A DNA stretch of 64,000 nt from Prevotella sp. (GTDB lineage Bacteria > Bacteroidota > Bacteroidia > Bacteroidales > Bacteroidaceae). This document shows positions 20,962 through 32,400 of the stretch, piece by piece. The notes under the pieces were generated by a model. That model made no database searches, had not been told where the DNA came from, and saw nothing but the letters and a program-made list of their open reading frames with translations. The stretch covers positions 62,001-126,000 of the forward strand of contig JALETQ010000017.1 in the NCBI GenBank assembly GCA_022781445.1, read 5' to 3'. The position numbers and the translations under genes are program-made. Each line of letters opens with the position of its first letter. Position 1 is the first letter of the stretch.

Positions 20962-21645
20962 ATGCCCGACCTTCTTTTATACTCATTCCTGCAATTCCTG
21001 ATTGAGGCCGACACCCGGTTGTTTCTGCAACTGAATGCTTTTCACAGCACCTTTTGGGACTCGTTCATGTATCTGTATAGTTCCAAGGAGGTGTGGGTGC
21101 CGATGTATCTCACCATCGTGTACATGATTTTTCGCAACTTCTCGTTGCGCACCTCCCTTATCTGCATCATTGCCTGCATCATTGTCATCGTCCTTGCCGA
21201 CCAGATCACCGCTTCGTTGATACGTCCTTTGGTCGGCAGAATACGTCCGGGCAATACACAAAGTCCCATCTATCATTTCGTTCACGTAGTCAACAATTAT
21301 CGTGGCGGTAAGTTCAGTTTTCCCTCTGCCCATGCCTCCAACTCGTTCGGACTGGCATTTTTCGTGATCTTCCTTTTTAGAAAGAATCTCCTTTCCGGCG
21401 TCATCGCCTTTTGGGCCATCGTCAATTGCTATTCGCGCATTTATCTGGGGGTTCACTATTTCGGAGACTTGTTCTGTGGCATGTTCATCGGCATGTTCAT
21501 TGCATGGGGCATGTATTCCGTCATCCGCAGGCACGTCAAGAACGAATATCGGGGCTATATCCGTGCCTACCGCCTGCCACCGATGGTATGGGCAGCCACC
21601 ATCATGGCATTACTGATTTATTCATTTGTCAAGGTATATTTATGA
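20962..21645 (+). CDS. PAP2-superfamily membrane phosphatase
   Basis: PLVGRIRPG ... KFSFPSAHASNSFGLAFF ... RIYLGVHYFGDLFCG. Confidence 0.92.
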   Translation: MPDLLLYSFLQFLIEADTRLFLQLNAFHSTFWDSFMYLYSSKEVWVPMYLTIVYMIFRNFSLRTSLICIIACIIVIVLADQITASLIRPLVGRIRPGNTQSPIYHFVHVVNNYRGGKFSFPSAHASNSFGLAFFVIFLFRKNLLSGVIAFWAIVNCYSRIYLGVHYFGDLFCGMFIGMFIAWGMYSVIRRHVKNEYRGYIRAYRLPPMVWAATIMALLIYSFVKVYL

Positions 21646-22352
21646 TTTCCCTTCAACCCATCGCACATTTTCAATCACCTTTCTCGACAAAGTTCGGCAT
21701 TCCCAAACAAAGTGGCTTGGCTCGCACACTCGGCGGCCGCATCGTCTTCGAACCTCCGTTTCGCAATGCCGACTACCTTCGCGGTCTTGATGAGTTTGAT
21801 TTCCTGTGGATGATATGGGAGTTTTCAGCCAATCCGCATGCTCCCGCAAGTCCTTTGGTACGTCCTCCCCTTCTCGGAGGCAACGAAACGCGAGGTGTTT
21901 TTGCCACACGTTCACCGTTTCGTCCCAATCCGATAGGACTTTCATCGGTCAAAATTGAAAAAATAGAATGGGAAACTCCCGACGGACCGGTCATTCATGT
22001 GTCGGGAGCAGACCTCATGGACCGGACACCCATTTATGACATCAAGCCCTATATCGAATATGCCGACAGTCATACGAACATCCGAAACGGATTCGTCGAC
22101 GGCCACACCTCTACCTGTCTGAACGTACACATTCCCGAAACGCTGTGCGGTCAACTCTCCGAAAGACAACGGGCGGCACTCGAAGAAACGCTTTCACTCG
22201 ACCCGCGCCCTCGCTATCAGCATGACAACGAACGCATTTACGGCTTTGAAATGTTTGGACGCAACATACGATTCCGGGTGAATGAAACCGACCTTCATGT
22301 CATCAGCATCGACCGTTTGCAGTCCGTGAACTGCCTATCGGAAACAACTTGA
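21642..22352 (+). CDS. trmO: tRNA (N6-threonylcarbamoyladenosine37-N6)-methyltransferase TrmO
   Basis: PIAHFQSPFSTKFGIPKQSGL; GVFATRSPFRPNPIGLSSVKIEKI; GADLMDRTPIYDIKPYIEYAD; ATGA overlap with the PAP2 gene. Confidence 0.92.
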   Translation: MISLQPIAHFQSPFSTKFGIPKQSGLARTLGGRIVFEPPFRNADYLRGLDEFDFLWMIWEFSANPHAPASPLVRPPLLGGNETRGVFATRSPFRPNPIGLSSVKIEKIEWETPDGPVIHVSGADLMDRTPIYDIKPYIEYADSHTNIRNGFVDGHTSTCLNVHIPETLCGQLSERQRAALEETLSLDPRPRYQHDNERIYGFEMFGRNIRFRVNETDLHVISIDRLQSVNCLSETT

Positions 22353-22495
22353 CTGGCAAGAAAGACATCAAGGCAAACTGAAAGACGGACCATATCCTGC
22401 CGAACCGTCGAAATGCCAAGACAACAACAATCGGCCTACCCTATTCGACCGCCTCTTTCCATACCTCGACAGCTATTGTTCCTTCTTTTCTCAAA

Positions 22496-22690
22496 ACATT
22501 TCAAAGCCAAATCGTTCATGAGATCGTTTGTTCCTACCTTTCATGCCGTTCATGGCACTTTCCGTCAGGTATCTCGTTTGATTGTCGGTGTCCTAATTGC
22601 CGATTCGCTTTGCCTTAGTCAGCGATGGCTGCCACAAGCCGACAATCAGACCGATCGACAGTCAGATGAAAACAATTCGGAATCCAACAA
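22496..22690 (-). repeat. R1 copy
   Basis: TTCATGAGATCGTTTGTT...TTTCATGCCGTTCATGGCACTTTCCGTCAGG, as at 23645. Confidence 0.7.
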
Positions 22691-22773
22691 CAGATTTTAC
22701 ATAAATATCTGTTTTCCAATTATTTATAAAGCATTCCACAATCAAACAGACAGAACGTGAGGTTTTACATGAC

Positions 22774-22850
22774 GAAAGGGCACGAATTATGGAACAAAAG
22801 CTGCCCTTCTGTGAGGCAAAAGGGCAACTTCCGGAAATCAAGCATGTTCC
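22774..22850. repeat. 22-bp-period AAAAGGGCA array, copy B
   Basis: Units at 22774 (GAAAGGGCA), 22796 (AAAAGCTGCCC), 22818 (AAAAGGGCA). Confidence 0.75.
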
Positions 22851-22902
22851 GAAGGCGAAAACAACAATTGAAAGTTGATGAAAAAAAACACATGAAACAA
22901 AT

Positions 22903-23060
22903 CCCAATCGGTCATGTGAGTCCGAGTTGGTTCCGTTTGATCGCTGAACGGATGGAGTGTCGGCGTGTGGCAGGCGTAGCTGACCAAGGCAAAGCAAACC
23001 GGCAACCCATCCGGCCGACGTTCCGTCACGGATGTGCTTTCGCTCCGGCCTGATGCAGGA
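22903..23060 (+). repeat. R1 copy
   Basis: CAAATCCCAATCGGTCATGTGAGTCCGAGTTGGTTCCGTTTGATCGCTG...GCAGGCGTAGCTGACCAAGGCAAAGC. Confidence 0.65.
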
Positions 23061-23223
23061 TTTGACCGAAAGGCACAAAAAAAGGATGAGAAAACTCACC
23101 CTGTCTACGGTCGGTTTCAAAACAGCCTATGACATTTCACCCTTTACCGCTGAAATGTCAAGCTTCGGTATCCGGTCTTTTCGCATCGAAAATCTTACGA
23201 CCCAAGAAGACCGAGACCGCTTG

Positions 23224-23535
23224 TTATCTTACCGATATTTTTCTGACCACTTTACCGACCTTCACGATATAACAGCCCTTGGGAAGTCCAAGGTCGATAC
23301 GTTTGTCGGCACCTTCGATGCGAACACTCATGACGCGAACTCCGGCAACATTGTAAATGTGCAACATTTCGCCCGATGCACCCGTAATATGCAAGGTCGA
23401 TTCTATGAGCGAAATGGTGATATTTTGCTGCACGTCATTATCTATGATCTCGACAGACGGATTGGCACGCAATTCAAAAGGCATGGCCAATGACATCATT
23501 GCCACCATGAGGAGAAGGTATATTCGTTTCATCAT
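23224..23535 (-). CDS. Small secreted protein consisting mainly of a T9SS-CTD-like domain
   Basis: MMKRIYLLLMVAMMSLAMPFELRAN + LHITGASGEMLHIYNVAGVRVMSVRIEGADKRIDLGLPKGCYIVKVGKVVRKISVR. Confidence 0.7.
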   Translation of the reverse strand: MMKRIYLLLMVAMMSLAMPFELRANPSVEIIDNDVQQNITISLIESTLHITGASGEMLHIYNVAGVRVMSVRIEGADKRIDLGLPKGCYIVKVGKVVRKISVR

Positions 23536-23642
23536 ATCTCGGTTATATATATGGTTCTTTGCAAAGATAGGAAAAAATACCGGACGATGGTTCGCGCTTC
23601 ACCTGCTTTATTGTAGATTTTACGTTATTTAACCTAATTTCG

Positions 23643-23832
23643 TCACGAGAGTGTTTAATCCTGCATTTCATGCCTTTCATGGCACTTTCCGTCCGGTATC
23701 GTCTGCTGTTTCGGAATCTTGCCGGCCGAAAGCATCTTGCCGTTGGTCGCTACGTCTGTCACAAGCCGACAAAGAAGCCGTCGACAACCGGAACCATTCC
23801 GATCAGGGTTCTCATGATCGATTGGGGTTAAA
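23643..23832 (-). repeat. R1 copy
   Basis: GAGAGTGTTTAATCCTGCATTTCATGCCTTTCATGGCACTTTCCGTCCGG ... GGGTTCTCATGATCGATTGGGGTT. Confidence 0.75.
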
Positions 23833-24742
23833 CTTCAAATATCAGATTTTCGTCGGCCAGCTCCACACGAGGGAATACTTCTGAAGCTTCTTTCAAGAAG
23901 TCGGTCTCATCCTTGTATCTTCCGCTGTAATGCCCCAATATAAGCTTGCCTGCACCTGCGGCTTGTGCCACCAAGGCAGCCTGACGGGCGGTGGAATGGC
24001 CATATTTGCGGGCATTGTCGGCACGGTCGTCGAGGTAGGTCGATTCGTGATAAAGCATGTTGACACCCTTGATGGATTGGTGGAGCGACGGCATATAGGC
24101 CGTATCGGAACAGTAGGCATACGACCTCGGCGGTGCGGCAGGTGCGGTAAGACGTTCGTGCGGGACGATGGTTCCGTCCCCGGTTTCCCATCCGGCACCG
24201 TTCTTGATGGCGTTGATGTAGCACACCGGTATGCGATAAAAGTCAATCATGTCTCTGCGGATGTGTGGCAACGTGGGGGTTTCTTCAAACAAAAAGCCAC
24301 AACAAGGCACGCGATGGCGCAGCGGCAGCGTGGTGACCTTCACGCTTCGATCCTCGTATATGGTCCGGCTTGTCTTGGTTTCAAACGGATGTTCCACGAC
24401 TTCAAATTCCAAGTCATGGCAGAACATTTCCAATTGCAACCTCAAAAGCGGGAAAAGAGCTGAAGGCGCAAAGACATGAAAGGGTGACGTTCGTCCGAGC
24501 AATCCGAAGGAACATATCATGCCTATCAGCCCCAAACAGTGGTCGCCATGCAGGTGAGAGATGAAGACTCCCCTGAGTTTCATGAAGTTGATGTGGGTAC
24601 GATAGAGCTGTATCTGCGTTCCTTCGCCACAATCGATCATAAAGAATTTGCCTCTCACCTCCACAATTTGCGACGAAGTGTAATGTCGCGGATTGGGCGT
24701 CGCGCTTCCACATCCCAATATATGTATGCGAAAAGGCTCCAT
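23828..24742 (-). CDS. rnz: Ribonuclease Z
   Basis: LGCGSATPNPRHYTSSQIVEVRGKFFMIDCGEGTQIQLYRTHINFMKLRGVFISHLHGDHCLGL. Confidence 0.95.
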   Translation of the reverse strand: MEPFRIHILGCGSATPNPRHYTSSQIVEVRGKFFMIDCGEGTQIQLYRTHINFMKLRGVFISHLHGDHCLGLIGMICSFGLLGRTSPFHVFAPSALFPLLRLQLEMFCHDLEFEVVEHPFETKTSRTIYEDRSVKVTTLPLRHRVPCCGFLFEETPTLPHIRRDMIDFYRIPVCYINAIKNGAGWETGDGTIVPHERLTAPAAPPRSYAYCSDTAYMPSLHQSIKGVNMLYHESTYLDDRADNARKYGHSTARQAALVAQAAGAGKLILGHYSGRYKDETDFLKEASEVFPRVELADENLIFEV

Positions 24743-24745
24743 CCC

Positions 24746-25303
24746 TTATTTCTGTCGTTTGTAGACGTATATGCCTTTTTGGTTTTCCAAGACCAAAGAA
24801 TCGGGGCCGAGGTTGAGTACTTCAAACGTATCTCGCGACAAGAGGAGCTTGCCGTTGAATATTTTCCATGAAGTATAGGGTTTGGATTCGGCTGAAATAT
24901 GCGACACGACAACGCCGTCTTCCTTCATATCGAAGTTCTTGTCGAGGCTGGTCCATTTACCCATGAGCGAGGTGAGGTTGATGACTTTGCGGGCATAGAG
25001 GCTGCCGTCGGCATGAGTTCCGACAATCGCCATTTTGTCACCTTCGAAGATCCCGCCTTGAACGTCGGCCCGGACTTGTTCGCCTTCGAGCATCACTTGG
25101 ACGGTATCGCCGGCAGCATTGAGAATTTCCATTGAACTCATGGCACCTGCCACGCACTTGCCGTAGACGGTAGAGTCTGCCTCTGTCGGTTTTTTTTCTG
25201 TGTTATCAACGGCCGGCGACTTTTGATCGGTTGACTTTTTCTGACAACCGTACATGGTGACTAAGGTCGCGATAATCATCAGAAGGTAAGTTGCTTTTCT
25301 CAT
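24746..25303 (-). CDS. Lipocalin-like lipoprotein
   Basis: Lipobox MIIATLVTMYGCQKK; MGKWTSLDKNFDMKEDGVVVSHISAESKPYTSWKIFNGKLLLSRDTFEV. Confidence 0.7.
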   Translation of the reverse strand: MRKATYLLMIIATLVTMYGCQKKSTDQKSPAVDNTEKKPTEADSTVYGKCVAGAMSSMEILNAAGDTVQVMLEGEQVRADVQGGIFEGDKMAIVGTHADGSLYARKVINLTSLMGKWTSLDKNFDMKEDGVVVSHISAESKPYTSWKIFNGKLLLSRDTFEVLNLGPDSLVLENQKGIYVYKRQK

Positions 25304-25310
25304 ATTCAAG

Positions 25311-26099
25311 TTATTTTTTTTCGTTATTCTTGGCTTCATTCCACCATTGATCCATCTCTTCGAGCGTGGTTTCTTTCCATCCCTGCCCCTTTTCGATCAG
25401 CCGGTCTTCGACGTAGTTGAACCGACGGATGAACTTTTCGTTGGTCTCTTCGAGGGCATTGTCGGGATGGAGCTTATACAATCGAGCCGCATTGATGACA
25501 CTGAACAGAAAGTCACCCAGCTCGGCCGTCGACTTCCGGGGGTCGTTGTTTTCAAGTTCGGCTTCGAGTTCGGCCAACTCTTCCCTCACCTTTTTCCACA
25601 CATCGTGGCGTTCTTTCCAATCAAAACCCACATTCTGGGCTTTCTCCTGAATGCGGTAAGCCTTGATCATGGCAGGCAGGGACGTGGGGACGCCGGCAAG
25701 GACACGTTTGTTTCCGCCGGACTCCTTGAGCTTGATTTGCTCCCAGTTCTCGAGTACCTGACGGGTATTCCCGACCGTCACGTCACCGTAAATGTGGGGA
25801 TGACGCCTGATGAGCTTGTCGGCTTCGGCATGACAGACATCGGCTATATCGAAGGCCTTTTGCTCGTCGGCAATCCTGGCATAGAACATGACGTGCATGA
25901 TGACGTCGCCCAACTCCTTGCAGATGTTGGGTAAATCGTTGTGAAGAAGTGCATCACAGAGTTCGTAGACTTCCTCGATGGTATTGGGTCGGAGGCTCTC
26001 GAAGGTTTGCTTACGATCCCACGGACAGTTCACTCTCAGATTATCCAGAACATCAAGCAGGCGTCCGAACGCCTCCATTTTTTCTTCTCTCGTATGCAT
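25311..26099 (-). CDS. mazG: Nucleoside triphosphate pyrophosphohydrolase MazG
   Basis: LRVNCPWDRKQTFESLRPNTIEEVYELCDAL, KELGDVIMHVMFYARIA, ELGDFLFSVINAARLYKLHPDNALEETNEKFIRRF. Confidence 0.95.
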   Translation of the reverse strand: MHTREEKMEAFGRLLDVLDNLRVNCPWDRKQTFESLRPNTIEEVYELCDALLHNDLPNICKELGDVIMHVMFYARIADEQKAFDIADVCHAEADKLIRRHPHIYGDVTVGNTRQVLENWEQIKLKESGGNKRVLAGVPTSLPAMIKAYRIQEKAQNVGFDWKERHDVWKKVREELAELEAELENNDPRKSTAELGDFLFSVINAARLYKLHPDNALEETNEKFIRRFNYVEDRLIEKGQGWKETTLEEMDQWWNEAKNNEKK

Positions 26100-26190
26100 A
26101 AACTACTGATTTATGCTACAAATGTACGACTTTTTGATTGATATTTTGTACTTTTGCATCAATTTATTCATCACAGACACCAAGAAGCTT

Positions 26191-28854
26191 ATGGAATCTG
26201 AAAGCAAGTATAATCCGCATACCGTCGAGTCAAAATGGTACCAATATTGGCTCGACAACCATTTGTTCAGTTCAAAACCCGACGGCCGCCAGCCCTATAC
26301 CGTCGTCATTCCTCCTCCCAACGTGACGGGCGTTCTCCACATGGGGCACATGCTGAACAACACCATTCAGGACATTTTGGTGAGAAGGGCACGGATGGAA
26401 GGCAAGAATGCCTGCTGGGTGCCGGGCACCGACCATGCTTCCATCGCCACCGAAGCCAAAGTGGTGAACCGCCTGGCCCAACAGGGCGTGGACAAGCGCG
26501 ACCTGTCGCGCGAAGACTTCTTGAAACATGCGTGGGACTGGACACACGAACACGGAGGCATCATCCTGCAACAGCTCAAGAAGCTGGGTGCCGGCTGCGA
26601 CTGGGACCGCACGGCGTTCACGATGGACGACATCCGTTCGGAGAGCGTTCTCAAAGTGTTCTGCGACCTATACGACAAAGGGCTCATCTACCGCGGTGCC
26701 CGAATGGTCAACTGGGATCCGAAAGCCAAGACGGCACTCTCGGACGAGGAGGTGATTTATAAGGAAGAACACTCCAAGCTGTATTTCCTGAGATACCGCG
26801 TGGCGGGCGAGAACAAATATGCCATTGTGGCCACCACGCGCCCCGAGACCATCATGGGCGACACCGCCATGTGCATCAACCCGAACGACCCCAAGAACGA
26901 ATGGCTGAAAGGCAAGCGCGTCATCGTGCCGCTGGTGAACAGGGAGATTCCGGTCATCGAGGACGACTATGTGGACGTTGAGTTCGGCACAGGTTGTCTG
27001 AAGGTCACTCCGGCCCACGACATCAACGACCACGCCCTCGGATTGAAGCACCACCTGGCATCCATCGACATCTTCAACGACGACGGAACGTTGTCGGAAG
27101 AAGCCGGACTGTATGTCGGCATGGACAGGATGGACGTGCGGAAGCAAATCGAACAGGATCTCAAAGCCGCCGGTCTGATTGAGCGCATCGAAGACTACGA
27201 CAACAAAGTGGGCTATTCGGAAAGAACGAGCGTGCCCATCGAGCCGAAGCTCTCGACCCAATGGTTCCTGTCCATGCAGCATTTTGCCGACATCGCCCTG
27301 CCGCCGGTCGAGAACGGCGAGATTGTGTTCCACCCCAAGAAATACAAGAGCACCTACCGTCACTGGCTCGAGAACATCAAAGACTGGTGCATCAGCCGTC
27401 AGTTGTGGTGGGGACACCGCATACCCGCCTATTATATAAAGGTAGCCGATGCCACCGCCCGCGACATCCCCAACGGAGCCTTCGTGGTGGCTCTCGACGA
27501 AGAAGCTGCCCGCGCAAAGGCCGTGAAGCAGTATCCGGCACTTGCTTCGACAGCGTTCGAACTGGTACAGGATGACGACTGCCTCGACACATGGTTTTCC
27601 TCGTGGCTGTGGCCCATCTCGGTATTCGACGGCATCAACCATCCCGACAACGACGAAATCAACTACTACTATCCCACCGCCGACCTCGTGACCGCCCCCG
27701 ACATCATCTTCTTCTGGGTGGCAAGAATGATCATGGCAGGCTATGAATACCGCGGGCAGATGCCCTTCAAGAACGTGTATTTCACGGGCATCGTCCGCGA
27801 CAAGCAGGGCAGGAAGATGTCGAAGTCGCTCGGCAACTCGCCCGATCCCCTGGAACTCATCGACCGCTTCGGCGCGGACGGTGTCCGCATGGGCATGATG
27901 CTGTCGGCGCCGGCAGGCAACGACATCCTCTTCGACGAGAGCTTGTGCGAGCAGGGCAGGAACTTCAACAACAAGATATGGAACGCTTTCCGCCTCGTGC
28001 AGGGCTGGGAAGCAGGGAACGGTCTGGAACAACCGGATGTCAGCCGGAAAGCCGTGGAATGGTTTGAAGCCAAGCTCAAGCAGGTAAACGCCGAAGTAAA
28101 CAGACAATTTGCCGAATACCGCATCTCGGAGGCCCTGATGGCGGTTTACAAACTGTTCTGGGACGAGTTCTCGGGATGGTATCTCGAAATGGTGAAGCCC
28201 GCCTACGGCAAACCCGTCGACAGCACCACCCGACAGGCCACGCTCCGCTTCTTCGAGATACTGCTGAAGATGCTCCATCCTTTCATGCCTTTCATCACCG
28301 AAGAGTTGTGGCAGAACGCAGCCGAACGCCGTCCCGGCGACTCGATCATGAGGGAAAGCCTCTGTCTCGACGAACCCGATGCCGGCGAACAGACCCTGCT
28401 GGCACGCATGGAGAACATGAAACTGATCGTGAGCGGCGTGCGCATGGTTCGCAACCAGAAGAACATCGCACCCAAGGAACTCCTGCAGCTCACCGCCATC
28501 GGCAAGAACAACTACGAGGACCTGGCCGACATGGTGTGCAAAATGGGCAACCTCTCGTCGTTCGACACGGTCGGGACGAAGCCTGCCGACGCATCGGCCT
28601 TCATGGTGGGCACCGACGAATTTGCCGTGCCCGTAGGCGACCTCATCGACGTGGCTGCCGAGATTGCCAAACAAGAAGCGGCCCTGAAGCACCTGGAAGG
28701 TTTCCTCGAAAGCGTGAAGCGCAAGCTGTCCAACGAAAAGTTCGTTGCCAATGCGCCCCAAGCCGTAGTGGACACCGAACGCCGGAAGCAGAAGGACTCC
28801 GAAGAAAAGATTGCAGCCCTGCGCGAATCGCTGGCAGAACTGCGCAAGAAATAG
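26191..28854 (+). CDS. valS: Valyl-tRNA synthetase
   Basis: [51 protein letters not shown]. Confidence 0.97.
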   Translation: MESESKYNPHTVESKWYQYWLDNHLFSSKPDGRQPYTVVIPPPNVTGVLHMGHMLNNTIQDILVRRARMEGKNACWVPGTDHASIATEAKVVNRLAQQGVDKRDLSREDFLKHAWDWTHEHGGIILQQLKKLGAGCDWDRTAFTMDDIRSESVLKVFCDLYDKGLIYRGARMVNWDPKAKTALSDEEVIYKEEHSKLYFLRYRVAGENKYAIVATTRPETIMGDTAMCINPNDPKNEWLKGKRVIVPLVNREIPVIEDDYVDVEFGTGCLKVTPAHDINDHALGLKHHLASIDIFNDDGTLSEEAGLYVGMDRMDVRKQIEQDLKAAGLIERIEDYDNKVGYSERTSVPIEPKLSTQWFLSMQHFADIALPPVENGEIVFHPKKYKSTYRHWLENIKDWCISRQLWWGHRIPAYYIKVADATARDIPNGAFVVALDEEAARAKAVKQYPALASTAFELVQDDDCLDTWFSSWLWPISVFDGINHPDNDEINYYYPTADLVTAPDIIFFWVARMIMAGYEYRGQMPFKNVYFTGIVRDKQGRKMSKSLGNSPDPLELIDRFGADGVRMGMMLSAPAGNDILFDESLCEQGRNFNNKIWNAFRLVQGWEAGNGLEQPDVSRKAVEWFEAKLKQVNAEVNRQFAEYRISEALMAVYKLFWDEFSGWYLEMVKPAYGKPVDSTTRQATLRFFEILLKMLHPFMPFITEELWQNAAERRPGDSIMRESLCLDEPDAGEQTLLARMENMKLIVSGVRMVRNQKNIAPKELLQLTAIGKNNYEDLADMVCKMGNLSSFDTVGTKPADASAFMVGTDEFAVPVGDLIDVAAEIAKQEAALKHLEGFLESVKRKLSNEKFVANAPQAVVDTERRKQKDSEEKIAALRESLAELRKK

Positions 28855-28938
28855 CCTCCCCGACGTTTCCCTTCCGGCAGGCGACACCCACCCGTTGCCC
28901 GGAGTCTGAGAGGAAACGGTTCCTGATAAAGCCATTCG

Positions 28939-28971
28939 GGCTTGTTCGTGACTGACGGACAAGCCTTTTTT
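28939..28971 (+). terminator. Rho-independent terminator of valS
   Basis: GGCTTGT-tcgtgactgacgg-ACAAGCC-TTTTTT. Confidence 0.7.
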
Positions 28972-29150
28972 CATATATCCGCTCCGGTTTCGGCCGAAGA
29001 ACCTTTCCCCGCCCTGCAGCATGCCGCATCCGGAGCAGCGTGCCCGACGGTTCCGCGACTGGTGCCTGCCGGAACCTTCCGCGCTTCTTCCGCATCGCCC
29101 AGAAGCCTCCTTTGTTCCGGAAACAGACAAGAAAAGTCCAAGGACTTCTA

Positions 29151-29228
29151 TACACGTTTGTACAGCCTATTGTACACATTTGTATAGTCTGTTGTACACA
29201 TTTGTACAATAGGCTGTACAAACGTGTA
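29151..29228. repeat. 22-bp-period TTTGTACA array with a perfect 26-bp inverted repeat
   Basis: Units at 29157, 29179 and 29201; arms 29151-29176 TACACGTTTGTACAGCCTATTGTACA and 29203-29228, its exact reverse complement. Confidence 0.9.
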
Positions 29229-29459
29229 CAGATTTCTTGGGAGAATGATGTGCCGGAACCCGTTCACGTATCGCGTCCGCAAAGCCGTTTCCGCCCCGTT
29301 GACCGGTGGCAGGCATCGTGTTCCGGGACAGAAACGGACGGGTGTCCGCCCCAAGCGAGGGAGAAAGCGGAAGGACACGACCGACGGATTATTGCATCCA
29401 CGGCAAGGCAATTCCTTGTCTTTCCGGAAAAGAATTGCTATATTTGTGACCTCAACAGA

Positions 29460-32400
29460 ATGAAAAGGATGAAGGACAGAAGCAGCTTCCGGATATTGAA
29501 AGCATGGATGCCCGCGGTACTTTCCGCAATCATGCTGTGGTCGTGCGGCTCGCCGGGGTCGCCCGTCTTCGATGCGCTCAACGACCGGGCATACGACTTC
29601 CGCTACCGGAACCTCGACTCCACCGAACATGCCGCCCGACAGGTGACGGACAGCCGGGAAGCGGACAAGGATGCCAAAGCCGAAGCCTTCAACCACCTTG
29701 CCTTCGTCAGCGTGGCACGCATGGACTACAACCTCGCCCGGAGGCAGTTGGACACGGTCAACATGCTTACGCGCAACCAGATAGAACTGGCGGCAGCCGA
29801 CGTGCAGCGCATGAGGATTTGCCAACGGCAGGCGCAAAACAAAGACTTCTACAACTACCGCGAACAGGCGCGGCGGCGCATGAAACGCATCGGCGAGGAA
29901 ACCGACATGCTGACGAAACGCCAGCGTCTGCGCTTCGTCTATGTCAAGTCCGAATACGAGATCGTCACTTCCACCTACTTCTATTACATCGGCCTGGAGC
30001 AGAAGTCGGCCCTTGCCCTCGCCAACATCGACGAGACGGGCGACATTCTGCAGGATACCGCCCAATATCTGAACTACCTTTACAATATGGGTGCCGGCGG
30101 AATCGTCACACAGGGCACACAGGCAGAAATCAACCAGCGCGAGTTCGATGACCTTCTGGCATGCTACCGGCTGGCAGAAGAGTGCGGCTATCCCTACTGG
30201 GAGGCCAACTCGCTGCAGGCGTTGAGCGAACACCTGCAGGAAAAGAAGGCGCGCGGGCGACTCATCCGCGACAACCTGCCCGACATCAGATTCCTCAACA
30301 CCGACAACGTGCCCGACAGCCTGCTTGCCGGAAACTTCGCCCGGCGGGCTCTCGACATCTTCCTCCGGTATGGCGACGTGTACCAGACGGCAGGTGCCTA
30401 CCGGACTCTGGCGAAGTGCTATTGGGCAATCGGCGATTATGCGGCATCGCTCGACTGCCTCTACCGCGCGCTGGAAAACCGGCTCATCGAGCGGGCACCC
30501 GACCTCGTGGCATCCATCCGCGAACAACTGAGTGTGGTCTACTCCTCCATCGACGACAAGCCGCGCAGCGACTACAACCGCAACATCTACCTCGACATGC
30601 AGGAAAAGACGCGTCAGGACCGTTATCTGGAGTCGCGAGCCGAACAACTGGACCGGTCGGTCTTCCAACTCAACGTCATGATCGGCGCCGTTCTGTTCTC
30701 GATCGTGCTGCTTGTATGCCTCCTCATCGCCTTCGTCTATCTGAGAAGACACCGCAAGAACCTGTATTCCACCGAAACTCTGCTGCAACCCCTCGAACAG
30801 TGGAAAAAGGAAAACGAACAACAGGATCTCAGACAAAGGGAAATCAACGAGGAACTCGCCGAAGAAAAGCAGCTATACAGCCTGCGGTGGGAGAAGAACA
30901 TGAAGCAACACGTCGAACAGCGTGCCAAAGTGTCGGTGGTTTACGGCATCACGCCCTTCATCGACCGCATCGTCAACGAGCTGTATCTGCTCACCACCCG
31001 TAGCGACGAAAGCAAAGAACGACGCGAGGAACGCTACCAGTACATCCTCGAACTGACCGACAACATCAACCGTCTCAACAACTTCCTGACCGACTGGATC
31101 CAACTCCGGCAAGGCAAGCTCAACCTGCAGATCGTGAGTTTCAGGCTGCAGCCGCTGTTCGACATGGTGGCCAAGAGCCGGATGGCGTTCAGGCTGAAAG
31201 GCGTAACGCTCATCGTCGAACCGACAGACGACGTTGTGAAAGCCGACCCGGTGCTGACTTTGTTCATGATCAACACCATGGCAGACAATGCCCGCAAGTT
31301 CACGCCCGACGGAGGGAAGGTCGTCATCGGCAGCCGGGCGACCGATGACTATGTAGAAATCAGCATCACCGACACCGGACGCGGTATGAACCCCGAGGAG
31401 CAGTCCAGACTCTTCACGCTCAACGTCGACGTGGCTGCCCCCCACAAGGGCGAGACGGCGGGCGACAGCGACGAAGACAAACGCGGCGGCCGCAGGCACG
31501 GCTTCGGACTGCTCAACTGCCGGGGCATCATCGAGAAGTACCGCAAGCTCAGTCCACTCTTCAACGTGTGCCTGCTCAACGTCGAAAGCAGTCCGGGCAA
31601 GGGCAGCCGCTTCTTCTTCCGCCTGCCCAAAGGTATTACGAGAACCGTCGCGGCGACTTGTCTCGTGCTGTCGCAGGCATGGACACCACTCCAAGCCGCG
31701 ACCCAACCGACGGAGAAACCGCGCTACAAGGTACAGACACGCGCCAACCGCTATGCCGACAAGGTCTACTATGCCAACATCCGCCACGAATACGAGCAGG
31801 CGTTGCTCTATTCGGACAGTGCCATCCGCGTGCTCAACGACAGCTATCGCAAACTGCAACCCGGCGGAACGGACACCCTGAGAAGCCAAGGCAGCATATC
31901 GGTCATGCCTCCCGAAATCAAATGGTTCCACAAACACCTGAAGATGGAGTACGATGCCATCCTCGACATACGCAACGAGAGTGCCGTGGCAGCACTGGCC
32001 CTGCACCGATGGGATGCCTATCGCTACCACAACAAGGTTTATACGCAGCTCTACAAGGAGATGTCTGCCGACAACACGTTGGGCCGTTACGTGCAGATCA
32101 TGCAGCGGTCGGAAGCCAACAAGAACGTCGCCATCGTGATTCTTGCCCTCATCCTGTTTGCCATTTTCCCAGCCTACTACCTGCTGTACTACCGCCACAA
32201 GGTCTATTACCGCTTCTGCTACGAACAGGTGGGCCGCATCAACGACCTTTTGCTTTCGCCCAAGTCGGCACAAGAGAAGCTCGACACCATCGGCTCCATG
32301 ACGGACGAGCGTTTCCCGACGGAACTGCGCAACGTCGTGCAGCGCATCATAGCAGCCCTGCATCGTTCCGTCCGATCGACCATGAAAATGGAAACCGATA

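Noticed and set aside
22413-23120. ORFs 22413-22760, 22662-23120 and 23032-23493
   Set aside because: Derived from R1 copies and array B, or antisense to the CTD-like gene.
26668-29130. 820-aa minus-strand ORF opposite valS
   Set aside because: Antisense to a certain valyl-tRNA synthetase; composition (His/Val/Gly-rich) is typical of antisense frames.
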